Counted from the stretch's first letter, positions 1 to 8,786 are shown. The stretch is DNA of 64,000 nt from Sphaerisporangium sp040649355 (GCF_043197795.1 NZ_JBICTU010000026.1:62001-126000), one strand, 5' to 3'. Numbers and translations are program-made. The notes: a model not told the origin generated them from the sequence alone.

Positions 1-455
1 GGCGTGAGCCCTTACATAGGTGGGCGGGCTCCTGGTCACCTCCTGAATGCGCAGAGTGGACCATGGGCGAGGCCCGGTCTTCCGGCTTAAGTTGGTGGCC
101 TGATCGGTCGGCGGCGGCCGTCCTCCGGTGACCCCGGGCAGGGGGCTCGTGGGAGCGGCGCGGACAGGCCGCCGGCCGGTCGCGCAGGAACGCCGCGTGT
201 CCCGCGTGACGGGTGAGGTCACCTCGGAGGGGTGGAGACCGAGCCCGGGGGTGCGCGGCCCGCGAGCTCGGGTCACGGCGTCTCAGGACGCCGCCGGCCC
301 GAGCTCGTCCCCGCGCGGCCCGTGGGTCGGTGATCGCCTCGCTGCGGCCGGGCTCCGGTCAGGGGGCATGTGTAGGGGTCCACGGCGCGGCTACACAGTT
401 ATCTACACACATTGGCGGATCCGGTAGAGACGCGGCAGCCCGTACCGTCGTCCAG
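1..455. other. left-edge stretch without a supportable gene
   Basis: Very G+C-rich sequence with several overlapping open frames but no recognisable protein and no ribosome-binding site in front of them. The last 80 bases become less G+C-rich and hold two close copies of CTACACA (around 391 and 403). This part probably contains the promoter of the next gene, although I cannot assign a clean -35/-10 pair. Confidence 0.4.
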
Positions 456-1244
456 ATGACGCCCAGCACTTTCCCGGCGACCGCCACCGTGACCGGTGCC
501 CTGCTCGGCAGGGCCGGCGAACGGGGTGACCGGCACGCCCTGGTCGACCTCGCCGGGGGAGCGGTCTACACCTACCAGCGGCTGGCGGCCACCGTGACGA
601 GGGCGGCGGCCGGCCTGGTCAAGCGCGGAATGAAGGCGGGGCAGGTCTCCGGGGTCTACGTCCACACGGTGCCCGCGCAGATCATCGCCCTGCTCAGCGT
701 GATCGCCGCCGGGGGAGTGGCCCTGCCCGTGAGCGTGAGCAGCGGCATCGCCGAGATGGCCGCGCTGTTCACCCACCACGACGTCCGCCTGCTGTTCACC
801 ACTCCCGAACTCGTGGAGGCGGCGGGCGAGGCGGCCGACACCTCGCGGGTACGGCAGATCGTGACGTTCGGCCCCACTCCGGACTCGGTCGACTTCGACG
901 AACTGCTCGCCCTGGGCGACCTGCCCGAGCCGCAGCCGGTCCCCGCCACCGAGCCGGCCGTGGCGATGGCGCAAGGTGTGCTGAGCCACCGGGAGTTCCT
1001 CGCGGGCGTGCGCACGCTCGACCGTACGGCCGACCTCGTCGCGTCGGACGTCGTGCTGGTGGCCTGGCCGCTCGACGGCGGGTGCGACGTCCCCGTGCTG
1101 GTGAGCCTGGCTCTGATGCGCGGCGCGACGGTGGTCGCGGTCCCCGGCCTCACCCGCCCCCAGCTGCGGAGCATCGTCGACGACTTCGGAATCACACTCG
1201 CGGCCCTCGTCGACGGGGACCGCAAGGTGATCACCAGGCTTTGA
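456..1244 (+). CDS. truncated adenylate-forming (AMP-binding, acyl-CoA synthetase-like) protein
   Basis: About 262 aa, matching only the N-terminal half of the ANL superfamily (acyl-CoA synthetases, NRPS adenylation domains), whose members are usually 500 aa or more. The YTYQRLA segment and the HTVPAQIIALLSVIAAGG helix near residues 66-85 are typical. Where the ATP-binding loop YTSGTTGxPKG should precede the GVxLSHR segment, only AMAQGVLSHREFL is present, so the loop is deleted, and no C-terminal AMP-binding half follows. The protein therefore should not adenylate a substrate. It may be a binding or scaffold pseudoenzyme or a decaying gene. The ATG start is chosen because family similarity begins there; no strong Shine-Dalgarno sequence is seen. 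Confidence 0.6.
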   Translation: MTPSTFPATATVTGALLGRAGERGDRHALVDLAGGAVYTYQRLAATVTRAAAGLVKRGMKAGQVSGVYVHTVPAQIIALLSVIAAGGVALPVSVSSGIAEMAALFTHHDVRLLFTTPELVEAAGEAADTSRVRQIVTFGPTPDSVDFDELLALGDLPEPQPVPATEPAVAMAQGVLSHREFLAGVRTLDRTADLVASDVVLVAWPLDGGCDVPVLVSLALMRGATVVAVPGLTRPQLRSIVDDFGITLAALVDGDRKVITRL

Positions 1245-1325
1245 GGATGGGGAGTTTTGCCCTATACGGAGACGTTATTTGCACACCCTTGACGATCTGC
1301 TGTGAGAAGTGGCTTGATTGCGTAC

Positions 1326-1339
1326 TGACAACGTTGTCA
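1326..1339. promoter_or_regulatory. 14-bp palindromic LacI-type operator, copy 1
   Basis: TGACAACGTTGTCA is a perfect 14-bp palindrome with the central CG typical of LacI/GalR operators. It lies about 70 bp before the sugar-binding lipoprotein gene. The identical 14-mer occurs at 13943-13956, directly before a LacI-family gene, which suggests that this regulator controls both sites. Confidence 0.75.
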
Positions 1340-1407
1340 CCAACGGCCTGGTACACGGGGGCGGGCTTACGTGGACAGCCTCCATCGAACCTTGAAGGGA
1401 CCAAAGA

Positions 1408-2697
1408 ATGCGACGACGGTGGATGTCGGCCGTCGCGGTCACCGTGGCGGGCGTTCTCTCCCTCTCCGCCTGTGGCGGTGGTGGTGGCGCGAGCGACACC
1501 GGCGGCGGGCAGACGGCGAGGAAGCAGGTCGAGGTCTTTTCCTGGTGGACGGGCCCCGGCGAGGCCGACGGCCTGAAGGCCATGCGGGAGATCTTCGAGA
1601 AGCAGAACCCCAACCTGACGTTCTTCGACGCCGCCGTCGCGGGTGGCTCGGGTGACAAGGCGCGGGCGCTGCTCTCCAGCAAGCTCCAGGCCAACCAGCC
1701 GCCGGACACCTTCCAGGGGCACGCGGGCGCCGAGCTGCAGGGTTACATCAAGGGCGGCAAGCTCGAACCGCTGAACTCCCTCTACGACGAGCTCAAGCTC
1801 AAGGACGTCTTCCCGCAGCAACTGGTCGACCAGATCACCTACGAGGGCAACGTCTACTCGGTGCCGGTGAACATCCACCGCTCCAACGTCCTGTGGTTCA
1901 ACCCGGGGGTCCTGAAGCACGCGGGCGTGGACGGGGCGCCGAAGACGATCGAGGAGTTCATCACCGACCTCCAGGCCGTCAAGAAGGCCGGGAAGATCCC
2001 GCTGTCGATCGGCTCGGAGTGGACGGCCGTCCACCTGCTGGAGAGCGTGCTGCTCGGCTCCCTCGGCACCGACGCCTACAACGCGCTGTGGGTCAAGGGC
2101 GCGGACTGGTCGGGCCCCGCCGTCACCAAGGCGCTCAACGACTTCGGCACGATCATGTCGTTCACCGGCGCTCCGCAGGACGACTGGCAGCCCGCCGCCA
2201 AGCAGGTCGCCGACGGCGCCGCCGCCTTCAACATCATGGGCGACTGGGCGTACGGCTACTTTCACAACCCCCCGGACGGCGGCCTCGGCAAGACGTCCAA
2301 GCAGGACTTCGACTGGGCGGCGTCGCCGGGCACCGACGGCACCTTCCTGTGGCTGTCCGACAGCTTCACCCTCCCGAAGGGCGCTCCGAACAAGGAGGGC
2401 GCGCTCGCGTGGCTCAAGGTCGCCGCGAGCAAGGAGGGCCAGGACGCCTTCAACCCCAAGAAGGGCTCCATCCCGGCTCGCAAGGACGCAGACAAGGCCC
2501 TCTACAAGGACTACCTGGAGTGGGACCTCGGCCAGTGGGCGAACGACAAGCTGGCGGGTTCGATCCAGCACGGCGTGGTCGCCAACGACGCCTGGAAGAC
2601 GGCCATCACCGAGGCGGTCGGCCTGTTCCTGCAGAGCAAGGACCCGGTCAAGCTGCAGGCGGCGCTGGTCGAGGCCGCCAAGGCCAACAATCAGTGA
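1408..2697 (+). CDS. ABC transporter sugar-binding lipoprotein (family 1 extracellular solute-binding)
   Basis: Captures a carbohydrate outside the membrane and hands it to the two permeases encoded next. The product of 429 aa begins with MRRR, a hydrophobic stretch and the lipobox LSAC, so Cys at about residue 22 should be lipidated after signal peptidase II cleavage. The mature protein has the family-1 layout (VFSWWTGPGEADGL near the N-terminus, IMGDWAYGYF near the middle). An AAGGGA sequence precedes the ATG. No ATPase gene is present in the operon, as is usual for actinomycete sugar importers that share an MsiK-type ATPase. The specific sugar cannot be read from the sequence. Confidence 0.9.
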   Translation: MRRRWMSAVAVTVAGVLSLSACGGGGGASDTGGGQTARKQVEVFSWWTGPGEADGLKAMREIFEKQNPNLTFFDAAVAGGSGDKARALLSSKLQANQPPDTFQGHAGAELQGYIKGGKLEPLNSLYDELKLKDVFPQQLVDQITYEGNVYSVPVNIHRSNVLWFNPGVLKHAGVDGAPKTIEEFITDLQAVKKAGKIPLSIGSEWTAVHLLESVLLGSLGTDAYNALWVKGADWSGPAVTKALNDFGTIMSFTGAPQDDWQPAAKQVADGAAAFNIMGDWAYGYFHNPPDGGLGKTSKQDFDWAASPGTDGTFLWLSDSFTLPKGAPNKEGALAWLKVAASKEGQDAFNPKKGSIPARKDADKALYKDYLEWDLGQWANDKLAGSIQHGVVANDAWKTAITEAVGLFLQSKDPVKLQAALVEAAKANNQ

Positions 2698-2711
2698 GCT
2701 GATCTCGTAGC

Positions 2712-2742
2712 GGCCCGCGCCCGCGCGTGGCGGGCGCGGGCC
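2712..2742 (+). terminator. strong intra-operon hairpin between binding protein and permeases
   Basis: A perfect 13-bp G+C stem (GGCCCGCGCCCGC / GCGGGCGCGGGCC) with a 5-nt loop and no clear U-tract lies 15 nt after the lipoprotein stop and just before the permease start. Such hairpins often protect the binding-protein message or partly stop transcription, so that the binding protein is made in excess over the permeases. Confidence 0.6.
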
Positions 2743-2758
2743 TTCACTGGGGGTATGT

Positions 2759-3646
2759 GTGTCCCGCGTCAAGAGATGGCTGCCAGGGCTGCTCCTGGTG
2801 ACGCCGTCGATCATCGCGATAGCGGTCTTCGTGTACGGAATGCTCGGCTGGAACTTCAAGCTGGCCATGACCGACCAGCACGACGAGATCTCCGAGGGGA
2901 AGTTCGTGGGCCTCACGAACTTCGTCTCCATCTGGGACCAGGAGCGCTGGGGCATCTCGGTCCGGCACGCGGTCGTCTTCACGCTGGTCTTCGTGGGTGG
3001 CGCGCTGGTCCTCGGCTGGCTCCTCGCCTTCCTCATGGAGAAGGGGATCAGGGGTGAGGGCGGCTTCCGGGCCATCTACCTGTTCCCCATGGCCATCTCC
3101 TTCGTCGCGACCGGAGTCGTGTGGCGCTGGCTGATGAACAGCGGGCAGGACGCCCAGGCGGTCGGGCTGAACCGGCTCTTCGACGGGCTCGGCCTCGGGT
3201 TCCTGCAGAACGAGTGGTACCGGGGCCAGGACTGGGGGATGGCCGCGATGGCCATCCCAGCGATCTGGCAGATGTCGGGATATGTCATGGCGCTGTACCT
3301 GGCCGGGTTCCGCGGCGTACCCGAGGAGCTGCGCGAGGCCGCGCGGGTGGACGGCTGCAAGGAGTGGCAGGTCTACCGGCACATCGTCTTCCCGTCCCTG
3401 CGGCCGGTCACCCTGTCCGCGCTGATCATCCTCGGGCACATCTCGCTCAAGGTCTTCGACCTGATCGTCTCGGTGTCCGGCAAGCAGATCATTACCGACG
3501 TGCCCGCCGTCTTCATGTGGGTCGCCGTGTTCGACGCCCACGACCCGGCGAAGGGCGCGACGATCGCCGCGTACATCGTGCTGACGGTCGCCGTCTTCGT
3601 GGTGCCGTACCTGGTCTGGAACGCCCGTAGGGAGAAGCGATCATGA
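2759..3646 (+). CDS. ABC sugar transporter permease (MalF/UgpA type)
   Basis: Integral membrane subunit of 295 aa with about six transmembrane segments; it forms half of the sugar channel. The conserved EAA loop that contacts the ATPase is visible as EELREAARVDGCKEWQVYR near residues 184-202, with the hallmark EAA-x3-G spacing. A GTG start is used, preceded by CTGGGGGT a few bases upstream; the overlapping ATG in another frame does not encode the protein. The stop overlaps the next ATG (ATGA), so the two permeases are translationally coupled. Confidence 0.9.
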   Translation: MSRVKRWLPGLLLVTPSIIAIAVFVYGMLGWNFKLAMTDQHDEISEGKFVGLTNFVSIWDQERWGISVRHAVVFTLVFVGGALVLGWLLAFLMEKGIRGEGGFRAIYLFPMAISFVATGVVWRWLMNSGQDAQAVGLNRLFDGLGLGFLQNEWYRGQDWGMAAMAIPAIWQMSGYVMALYLAGFRGVPEELREAARVDGCKEWQVYRHIVFPSLRPVTLSALIILGHISLKVFDLIVSVSGKQIITDVPAVFMWVAVFDAHDPAKGATIAAYIVLTVAVFVVPYLVWNARREKRS

Positions 3647-4518
3647 CCACGGCCGTCGAGGCCACGCCCAGGGCCGGGCACGAGGCTTCGCCCGTCGCCC
3701 GGCAGGCGCGCTGGCCGGTCTACGTGCGGCTCGTGCTGCTGATCGGCTTCGTCCTGGTCTTCCTGATCCCCATCTACGTGCTGCTGGTCACCAGCTTCAA
3801 GCCGCTGACCGAGGCGGACCCGAGCCAGGCCTGGAGCCTGCCGAAGGTCTGGACGACCGAGGCCTGGCAGGTGGCGTGGGACAAGCTGAGGCCGGGCATC
3901 GCCAACAGCTTCCTGCTGGCGATCCCGGGGTCGATCATCTCGGCCGCGCTGGGCGCGATGAACGGGTTCGTCCTGTCCAAGTGGCGCTTCCCCGGTGCCG
4001 ACCTGGTGTTCACGCTGTTCCTGTTCGGCATGTTCATCCCGTACCAGGGGGTGATGATCCCGCTCGTCCAGCTCATGGTGGACCTCGGCGTGTACGGGGG
4101 CATCCCCGGGCTGATCCTCGCCCACGTGGTCTACGGCATCCCGATCTGCACGCTGATCTTCCGCAACTACTACGTCACGATTCCCGACGAGCTGATGGAA
4201 GCGGCCCGGGTCGACGGCGCGGGGATGCTGCGGAGCTTCTGGTCGATCGTGATCCCGGTCTCCGGGCCCGCGTTCGCCGTCGTGATCATCTGGCAGTTCA
4301 CCTCGATGTGGAACGACTTCCTGTTCGCGGTGTTCCTGACCGGCCCGACGTCGTGGCCGACGACCGTGATGCTCAACAACATCGCCGGCGCGCAGACCGT
4401 CCCGTACAGCCAGCAGATGGCCGCGGCGATCCTCGCCTCGATCCCGACCATGGTCGTCTACGTGCTGCTCGGACGGTTCTTCATGCGCGGCCTCATGGCG
4501 GGCGCGCTGAAGGGCTGA
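3643..4518 (+). CDS. ABC sugar transporter permease (MalG/UgpE type)
   Basis: Second channel subunit of 291 aa, with a cytoplasmic N-terminal tail and about six membrane helices. The EAA loop appears as DELMEAARVDGAGMLRSFW near residue 183. The start overlaps the stop of the first permease by 4 nt. No ATPase, glycosidase or kinase gene follows, so the importer presumably uses a nucleotide-binding subunit encoded elsewhere. Confidence 0.9.
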   Translation: MTTAVEATPRAGHEASPVARQARWPVYVRLVLLIGFVLVFLIPIYVLLVTSFKPLTEADPSQAWSLPKVWTTEAWQVAWDKLRPGIANSFLLAIPGSIISAALGAMNGFVLSKWRFPGADLVFTLFLFGMFIPYQGVMIPLVQLMVDLGVYGGIPGLILAHVVYGIPICTLIFRNYYVTIPDELMEAARVDGAGMLRSFWSIVIPVSGPAFAVVIIWQFTSMWNDFLFAVFLTGPTSWPTTVMLNNIAGAQTVPYSQQMAAAILASIPTMVVYVLLGRFFMRGLMAGALKG

Positions 4519-4528
4519 CGCTCTTGTA

Positions 4529-4560
4529 GGGGCTGAGGGGCTGAGGGGCTGAGGGGCTGC
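4529..4560. repeat. 8-bp minisatellite, four copies
   Basis: GGGGCTGA is repeated four times in tandem (the last copy ends in C) immediately after the permease operon and before the convergent regulator gene. It is a short simple repeat, probably variable in copy number; no function is evident. Confidence 0.8.
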
Positions 4561-4583
4561 CGCGCCGATCGCCGGACGACCGG

Positions 4584-5576
4584 TCAGCCGCCGTCGACCA
4601 GGGCGTCCCCGAGTGGCGTCCGGTGGTAGAGGACCGACCGGCCCACCCGGGTGCCGGTGATCAGCCCGGCCTCGCGCAGCGCGGCCACGTGGTCGCCGGT
4701 CCCGCCGACGCTCAGCTCCAGCAGCGCGGCGAGCTGGGTCGTGGTGGCCGGGGTCCGCAGCAGGATCGTCGCCCGCGTCTTCCCGATGAGCCGCGCGAGG
4801 CCCTTCGAGGGCCTGTCGTCCACGGCGATCCCCCGGGCGGGGTAGACGATCGCGTACGGCCACGCGTCCTCCAGGTAGACCCCCACTTTGCTCGGGTAGA
4901 AGACGCTCGGCACGAGGAGCAGCCCCCGGCCGCCGAGCCGGTGCGTCTCGCTCTCCCCTGACCCGGTCATGCGCACCTGGACATGACCTGACCCGCCGTC
5001 CGAACGCCAGCGGACCTGGGGGCTGAGGTCGTCGAGCGCCGCCGCCCACCCGTAGGTCGCGAGGCGTCCCGCGCGCCGCACGAGGTCGCGTTCGAGGATC
5101 GCGTGGAAGCGCGGCCAGTCGGGCTCGACGGTCTCCTTCCAGACGGCCTCCAGCACGTCCGCGAACACCTGGACCACGTCTGGCCGGTCGAGGACGGCCA
5201 TGACCTCCGGAGGCGGTGCCTGCCTGCCGCGCAGGTTCCTGGCGATCTCGTCACGGGCCTGCGCGAGGGGCGTGGCGCGCATCGCCGTCAGCTCGTCCGC
5301 GAACGCGACGTTCACCCCGGAGGGGGGCGGGGCGATGAAGTCCGCGTTGTAGTCGCCAAGCCGGAACAGCGCCACAAGGGCCGCGAGACCGGGCATCTCC
5401 CGGAGCAGCCGTCCGTACCCCCGCCGCCTCCGCTCGGCCCACGGCCGGTGGACGCCTGCCTCCTGCATCCCCGACAGGATCCACAGGGCGTGCAGGGTTT
5501 CGATCAGCGGCGAGATGGCGAACCGGCTGGCCACGACATCCTGCGGGCTGACCTCGATGCGGATCAGCCGTGGCAT
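4584..5576 (-). CDS. DUF5937/ArsR-type winged-helix transcriptional regulator
   Basis: About 330 aa. The long N-terminal half matches the actinobacterial DUF5937 layout and the last 80 residues form an ArsR-like winged helix (TTTQLAALLELSVGGTGDHVAALREAGLI, then a wing with GRSVLYHRT). It probably represses the divergent MFS exporter gene 85 nt away. No metal-binding cysteine cluster typical of ArsR sensors is present, so the ligand is unknown. Confidence 0.75.
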   Translation of the reverse strand: MPRLIRIEVSPQDVVASRFAISPLIETLHALWILSGMQEAGVHRPWAERRRRGYGRLLREMPGLAALVALFRLGDYNADFIAPPPSGVNVAFADELTAMRATPLAQARDEIARNLRGRQAPPPEVMAVLDRPDVVQVFADVLEAVWKETVEPDWPRFHAILERDLVRRAGRLATYGWAAALDDLSPQVRWRSDGGSGHVQVRMTGSGESETHRLGGRGLLLVPSVFYPSKVGVYLEDAWPYAIVYPARGIAVDDRPSKGLARLIGKTRATILLRTPATTTQLAALLELSVGGTGDHVAALREAGLITGTRVGRSVLYHRTPLGDALVDGG

Positions 5577-5584
5577 GCGCTCAC

Positions 5585-5604
5585 CTTTCGTCTATTTCCG
5601 AAAG
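5585..5604. promoter_or_regulatory. dyad between divergent regulator and exporter genes
   Basis: CTTTCG and CGAAAG form 6-bp inverted arms around 8 bases, inside a locally A+T-rich patch directly in front of the ArsR-type gene and 58 bp before the exporter start. The position suits an autoregulatory operator; this is inference from symmetry and location only. Confidence 0.4.
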
Positions 5605-5661
5605 CTTAGCCAGGCCCCCGGCTCCTCGCGCAGCATCGTCCCCGGAAGGGGGAGGTGGCCG

Positions 5662-6999
5662 TTGAGCGAGGGATCTGAGCGTCAGGCGAGGTTCGGTGAG
5701 GTGTTCGCCGTCCGGGAGTTCCGCGTGCTATTCGGCAGCTTCACGCTGCTGGTGGCGGGCGACACGGTGAAGATGCTCGCCTTCTCCGTGCTCGTGTACG
5801 GCCGCACGGGCTCGGCGGGACTGTCCGCGCTGGCCTATATGAGCGGTTTCCTGCCGTACGTCATCGGTGGGACCTTCCTGCTCTCGCTCGCCGACCGCCT
5901 GCGCCCCCGGCGATTGATGATCGCGGGCGAGCTCGTCCGCGCCGCCGTCTGCCTCGCCCTGGGGTTCGCGGGGCTGCCGGTCTGGGCGATGCTGCTCCTC
6001 GTCGTGGCCACCGGGGCGCTGAGCCCGGTCTTCGGGGCCGCGCGCACCGCGACGCTACCCGAACTGCTGCCGGGCGACGCGTTCGTCCTCGGCAGGTCCG
6101 TCCTGACGGTCACCTCGGCGGGGGCGCAGATCGGCGGCCTCGCGGTGGGCGGCGCCGTCCTCACGGTCGCCGGGCCGGGAGGAGCGCTGCTGATCACCGC
6201 GGCCCTGTCCGCCGCGGGCGCGCTCGTCCTGCGGCTCGGCCTGCCCGACCGCCCCGCGCGAGCGTCCCTGGTACGCGACGCCGGCCCGTCCGGAGCGCAG
6301 GCGCCGCGTGATCGCGTGTCGGCCAGGGAAGCCGTGCGGGCGAGGAACCCCGTGCGGGCGACGCTGCGGGTCAACCGGCTGCTCCTCGCCGACGGACGCG
6401 TCCGAGGGCTGCTGCTCGCGACGTGGGTGCCGATGATGTTCGTGGCCGGCGCCGAGGCCGTCGTGGTGCCCTACCTCAGCGAGCGCGGGGCGCCGTCCCA
6501 GGCCGGACTGGTCCTGGCCGCGTTCGCGGCGGGGATGGCGGTCGGGGACTTCGTCGTGGGCCGGTTCGCCGCCCCCGCGCTGCGCGAACGCCTGTCCTTC
6601 CCGCTCGCCCTGGCGGCCGGGGCGCCGATGATCGGGTTCGCCGTACGGCCCGGCCTTGCCTGGTGCCTCGCGCTCGCCGTGCTGACGGGGCTCTGCCTCG
6701 CCTACAACCTCGGCCTTCAGCGCAGGTTCGTCGACTCCGTGCCCGAGGACGTGCGCGGCCAGGCGTTCGGCCTGCTGACCTCGGGACAGATGACGAGCCA
6801 GGGGACGGGGGCCGCGCTGGCCGGGCTGCTCGCCGAGATGGTCCCCGCGCACCTCGCCATCGCACTGACCGGAGTGGGCGGCGTCCTCGGCGCCCTCGCC
6901 CTCGTACGGCATCTGCGCCCGGAACGCCACCCCACCCATCCGGAGCCTCCCCACGCGCGGCCGGATTCCTTCCAGGCGGGCGCGGCTTCCGCCCCCTAG
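5662..6999 (+). CDS. MFS exporter (EntS-like, MFS_3 family)
   Basis: About 445 aa with 10-12 hydrophobic helices. It belongs to the major facilitator branch that exports drugs or siderophores using the proton gradient. The opening FAVREFRVLFGSFTLLVAGD and the internal ARTATLPELLP segment are typical of this branch. I place the start at TTG, because the sequence AAGGGGGAGG lies 6-7 nt upstream and similarity begins just after it; a longer frame opens further upstream but would run into the divergent gene's promoter. Likely regulated by the divergent ArsR-type protein. Confidence 0.8.
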   Translation: MSEGSERQARFGEVFAVREFRVLFGSFTLLVAGDTVKMLAFSVLVYGRTGSAGLSALAYMSGFLPYVIGGTFLLSLADRLRPRRLMIAGELVRAAVCLALGFAGLPVWAMLLLVVATGALSPVFGAARTATLPELLPGDAFVLGRSVLTVTSAGAQIGGLAVGGAVLTVAGPGGALLITAALSAAGALVLRLGLPDRPARASLVRDAGPSGAQAPRDRVSAREAVRARNPVRATLRVNRLLLADGRVRGLLLATWVPMMFVAGAEAVVVPYLSERGAPSQAGLVLAAFAAGMAVGDFVVGRFAAPALRERLSFPLALAAGAPMIGFAVRPGLAWCLALAVLTGLCLAYNLGLQRRFVDSVPEDVRGQAFGLLTSGQMTSQGTGAALAGLLAEMVPAHLAIALTGVGGVLGALALVRHLRPERHPTHPEPPHARPDSFQAGAASAP

Positions 7000-7036
7000 A
7001 GCAGCGGTGGGGCGGAGCCGGACCGGGCCAAGTGGG

Positions 7037-8008
7037 TCACACCAGCAGCAGGGTCTTTCCGATGACCTCGCGGGACTCGATCGCGGCGTGCGCGTCGGAG
7101 GCCCGGTCGAGGGGGAAGGTCTGGCCGATGACCGGCTTGACCCGCCCCGCGGCCGCCTCCGACAGCGCGCGCTCGGCCAGCCGCTTGTGCTCGCCGGGGG
7201 CGAACTGGACGTGCTGGATTCCGCGCAGGGTGATCTCGCGCCGCCGCGCCTCTTCGGGGTCGACCGGGCTGAAGCCGCCGCTGGGCGCGCCGTGCGCGGA
7301 GAACCGGCCCCCACGCGCCGTGATCTCGAACGCGGCCAGGCCGGACTCGCCTCCGGCGCCGTCGAAGACCACGTCGGGACCCGCGCCACCGGTCGCCTCC
7401 CGCACCCGCTCGGCCCAGCCCGGTTCGGTGTAGTCGACCGCGATCTCGGCGCCCAGCTCACGGGCCAGGTCGAGCTTCCGCACACCGCGCGCGGCGGCGG
7501 CGACCCGCGCGCCGGCCGCGTGCGCGAGCTGGACGAGCAGGATCCCCATGCCGCCGGCCGCCGCCGTGACCAGCACCCACTCGCCCGGCTCGACCTCCGC
7601 GCTCTCGAACACGCCAAGGCCCGTCACCCCGTCGTGAAGCAGCCCGGCCGCCTCCGCCAGGCCCAGTCCCTCGGGCACCGGGATCAGCGCCTCCTCCGAC
7701 ACCACCGCCTGCTCGGCGTAGCCTCCGCCACCGCCCGTGCTCGCCACGACGCTGCGGCCGACCCAGCTTCCATCCACCCCCTCGCCGACGCTCAGCACCT
7801 GCCCGCCGACCGCGCCGCCCGGTACGTACGGCGGCTCATCGGGGAAGAAATCCCGTCCCCAGCCCATGCGGATCTGCGTCTCGACGAACAGGGTGTCGGC
7901 GACCGAGACGTCGATCACGACCTGTCCCGGCCCGGCGACCGGATCCGGCACCTCGACCGTCTCCAGAACCTCGGGCCCTCCGAAACGCGTCACCTGTGCC
8001 ACCCGCAT
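7037..8008 (-). CDS. NADPH:quinone reductase-like oxidoreductase (MDR, zinc-free)
   Basis: A medium-chain dehydrogenase/reductase of 323 aa. The GroES-like half opens with MRVAQVTRFGGPEVLE, the standard quinone-reductase start. The Rossmann half carries the NADPH-binding segment TAAAGGMGILLVQLAHAAGA near residue 148. No catalytic-zinc cysteine cluster is present, as expected for the QOR branch, which reduces quinones or enals with NADPH. Its promoter carries a SoxR/MerR-type operator, so induction by redox-cycling compounds is likely. Confidence 0.85.
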   Translation of the reverse strand: MRVAQVTRFGGPEVLETVEVPDPVAGPGQVVIDVSVADTLFVETQIRMGWGRDFFPDEPPYVPGGAVGGQVLSVGEGVDGSWVGRSVVASTGGGGGYAEQAVVSEEALIPVPEGLGLAEAAGLLHDGVTGLGVFESAEVEPGEWVLVTAAAGGMGILLVQLAHAAGARVAAAARGVRKLDLARELGAEIAVDYTEPGWAERVREATGGAGPDVVFDGAGGESGLAAFEITARGGRFSAHGAPSGGFSPVDPEEARRREITLRGIQHVQFAPGEHKRLAERALSEAAAGRVKPVIGQTFPLDRASDAHAAIESREVIGKTLLLV

Positions 8009-8049
8009 GCCACTCTCCTTGTACGACGATGACCGATCTCGTGGAGATC

Positions 8050-8081
8050 AGTCTTGAACCTCAACCAACGTTGAGGTCAAG
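8050..8081 (-). promoter_or_regulatory. SoxR/MerR-type promoter with 18-bp dyad
   Basis: On the minus strand, TTGACC (-35) and AAGACT (weak -10) are separated by 19 bp, the long spacer typical of MerR-family promoters. An 18-bp dyad with arms CCTCAAC and GTTGAGG around 4 bases fills the spacer and resembles the SoxR box CCTCAAGTTAACTTGAGG. In streptomycetes SoxR is known to control reductases of this sort. The soxR gene itself is not in the window. Confidence 0.6.
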
Positions 8082-8182
8082 TCGGCATGTCCTGACGAGC
8101 GTGCGGCGCGGAGACGACGAACCGCGCGAGCCGCGGCCGTCCGTCCGTCCGGCAGGAGGGTAGGTGGGTCCGGGAGGTCGGT

Positions 8183-8701
8183 TCACCTGGACCGGAGCCA
8201 CTCGTCGGCCTTTCGGGGCGAGGCGAACCGTATGACCTGGAGCGGTTCGAAGCGGGGGTCGCGGGCGCGTCGCCCGATCTCCGCACGGCGGGCGGCGTGC
8301 TGGGACCACGCCCACCTCGCGGGATGCTCACGGCTGAGCCAGTCGGACCACGTTTCGACGTTCCCGCCGAAGATCCGCTCACGGCGCAGCGTCCGGAGCA
8401 ACGACCGGCGCAGGATGCGAGGCATGATCACGGCTCGCGAATAGTCGAGCCAGACCACGGTGTCGGCACGCGTCCACAGCAGATCGCGGACCTCGGGGTA
8501 CCCGAAGGAGTCGAAGACCCAGCCGGGGGTGGAAGCGATCTTCGCGATCTGCTGGTGAAAGTCGGGATTTGTCGCCCAGTCGGGACCGGCGAAGTGAAGG
8601 GAGTCCATCTCGTAGAACGGCAGCCGAAGCCGTGCCGACAGGGCCCGCGCCATGGTGGTCTTCCCTGCCCCGCTGATGCCCGCCACAAGAATCCGTTCCA
8701 C
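8183..8701 (-). CDS. small P-loop kinase-like ATPase (FlaR/topology-modulation type)
   Basis: About 172 aa with a Walker A motif GISGAGKTT at residues 8-16, followed by the MARALSARL helix and DSLHF, a layout shared with adenylate-kinase-like FlaR proteins of unknown substrate. A basic lid-like segment (RILRRSLLRTLRRERIF) follows the middle. The GTG start lies 6 nt after a TAGCCT box on the same strand, so the mRNA is probably leaderless. Confidence 0.75.
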   Translation of the reverse strand: MERILVAGISGAGKTTMARALSARLRLPFYEMDSLHFAGPDWATNPDFHQQIAKIASTPGWVFDSFGYPEVRDLLWTRADTVVWLDYSRAVIMPRILRRSLLRTLRRERIFGGNVETWSDWLSREHPARWAWSQHAARRAEIGRRARDPRFEPLQVIRFASPRKADEWLRSR

Positions 8702-8786
8702 CCGTGAAGGCTACGGAACGAGCGGCCGCGAACGCCTGACACCGAGATCGTTCTGTTCCGCTCCCTGCCCGTCGGTTCGTAGGTGA

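Noticed and set aside
1231..3075. Long open frame of 614 codons on the minus strand opposite the sugar ABC genes
   Set aside because: It is an antisense shadow of strongly coding plus-strand genes; the composition (Arg/Gly/Val/Leu-rich, no domain) is typical of high-G+C shadow frames.
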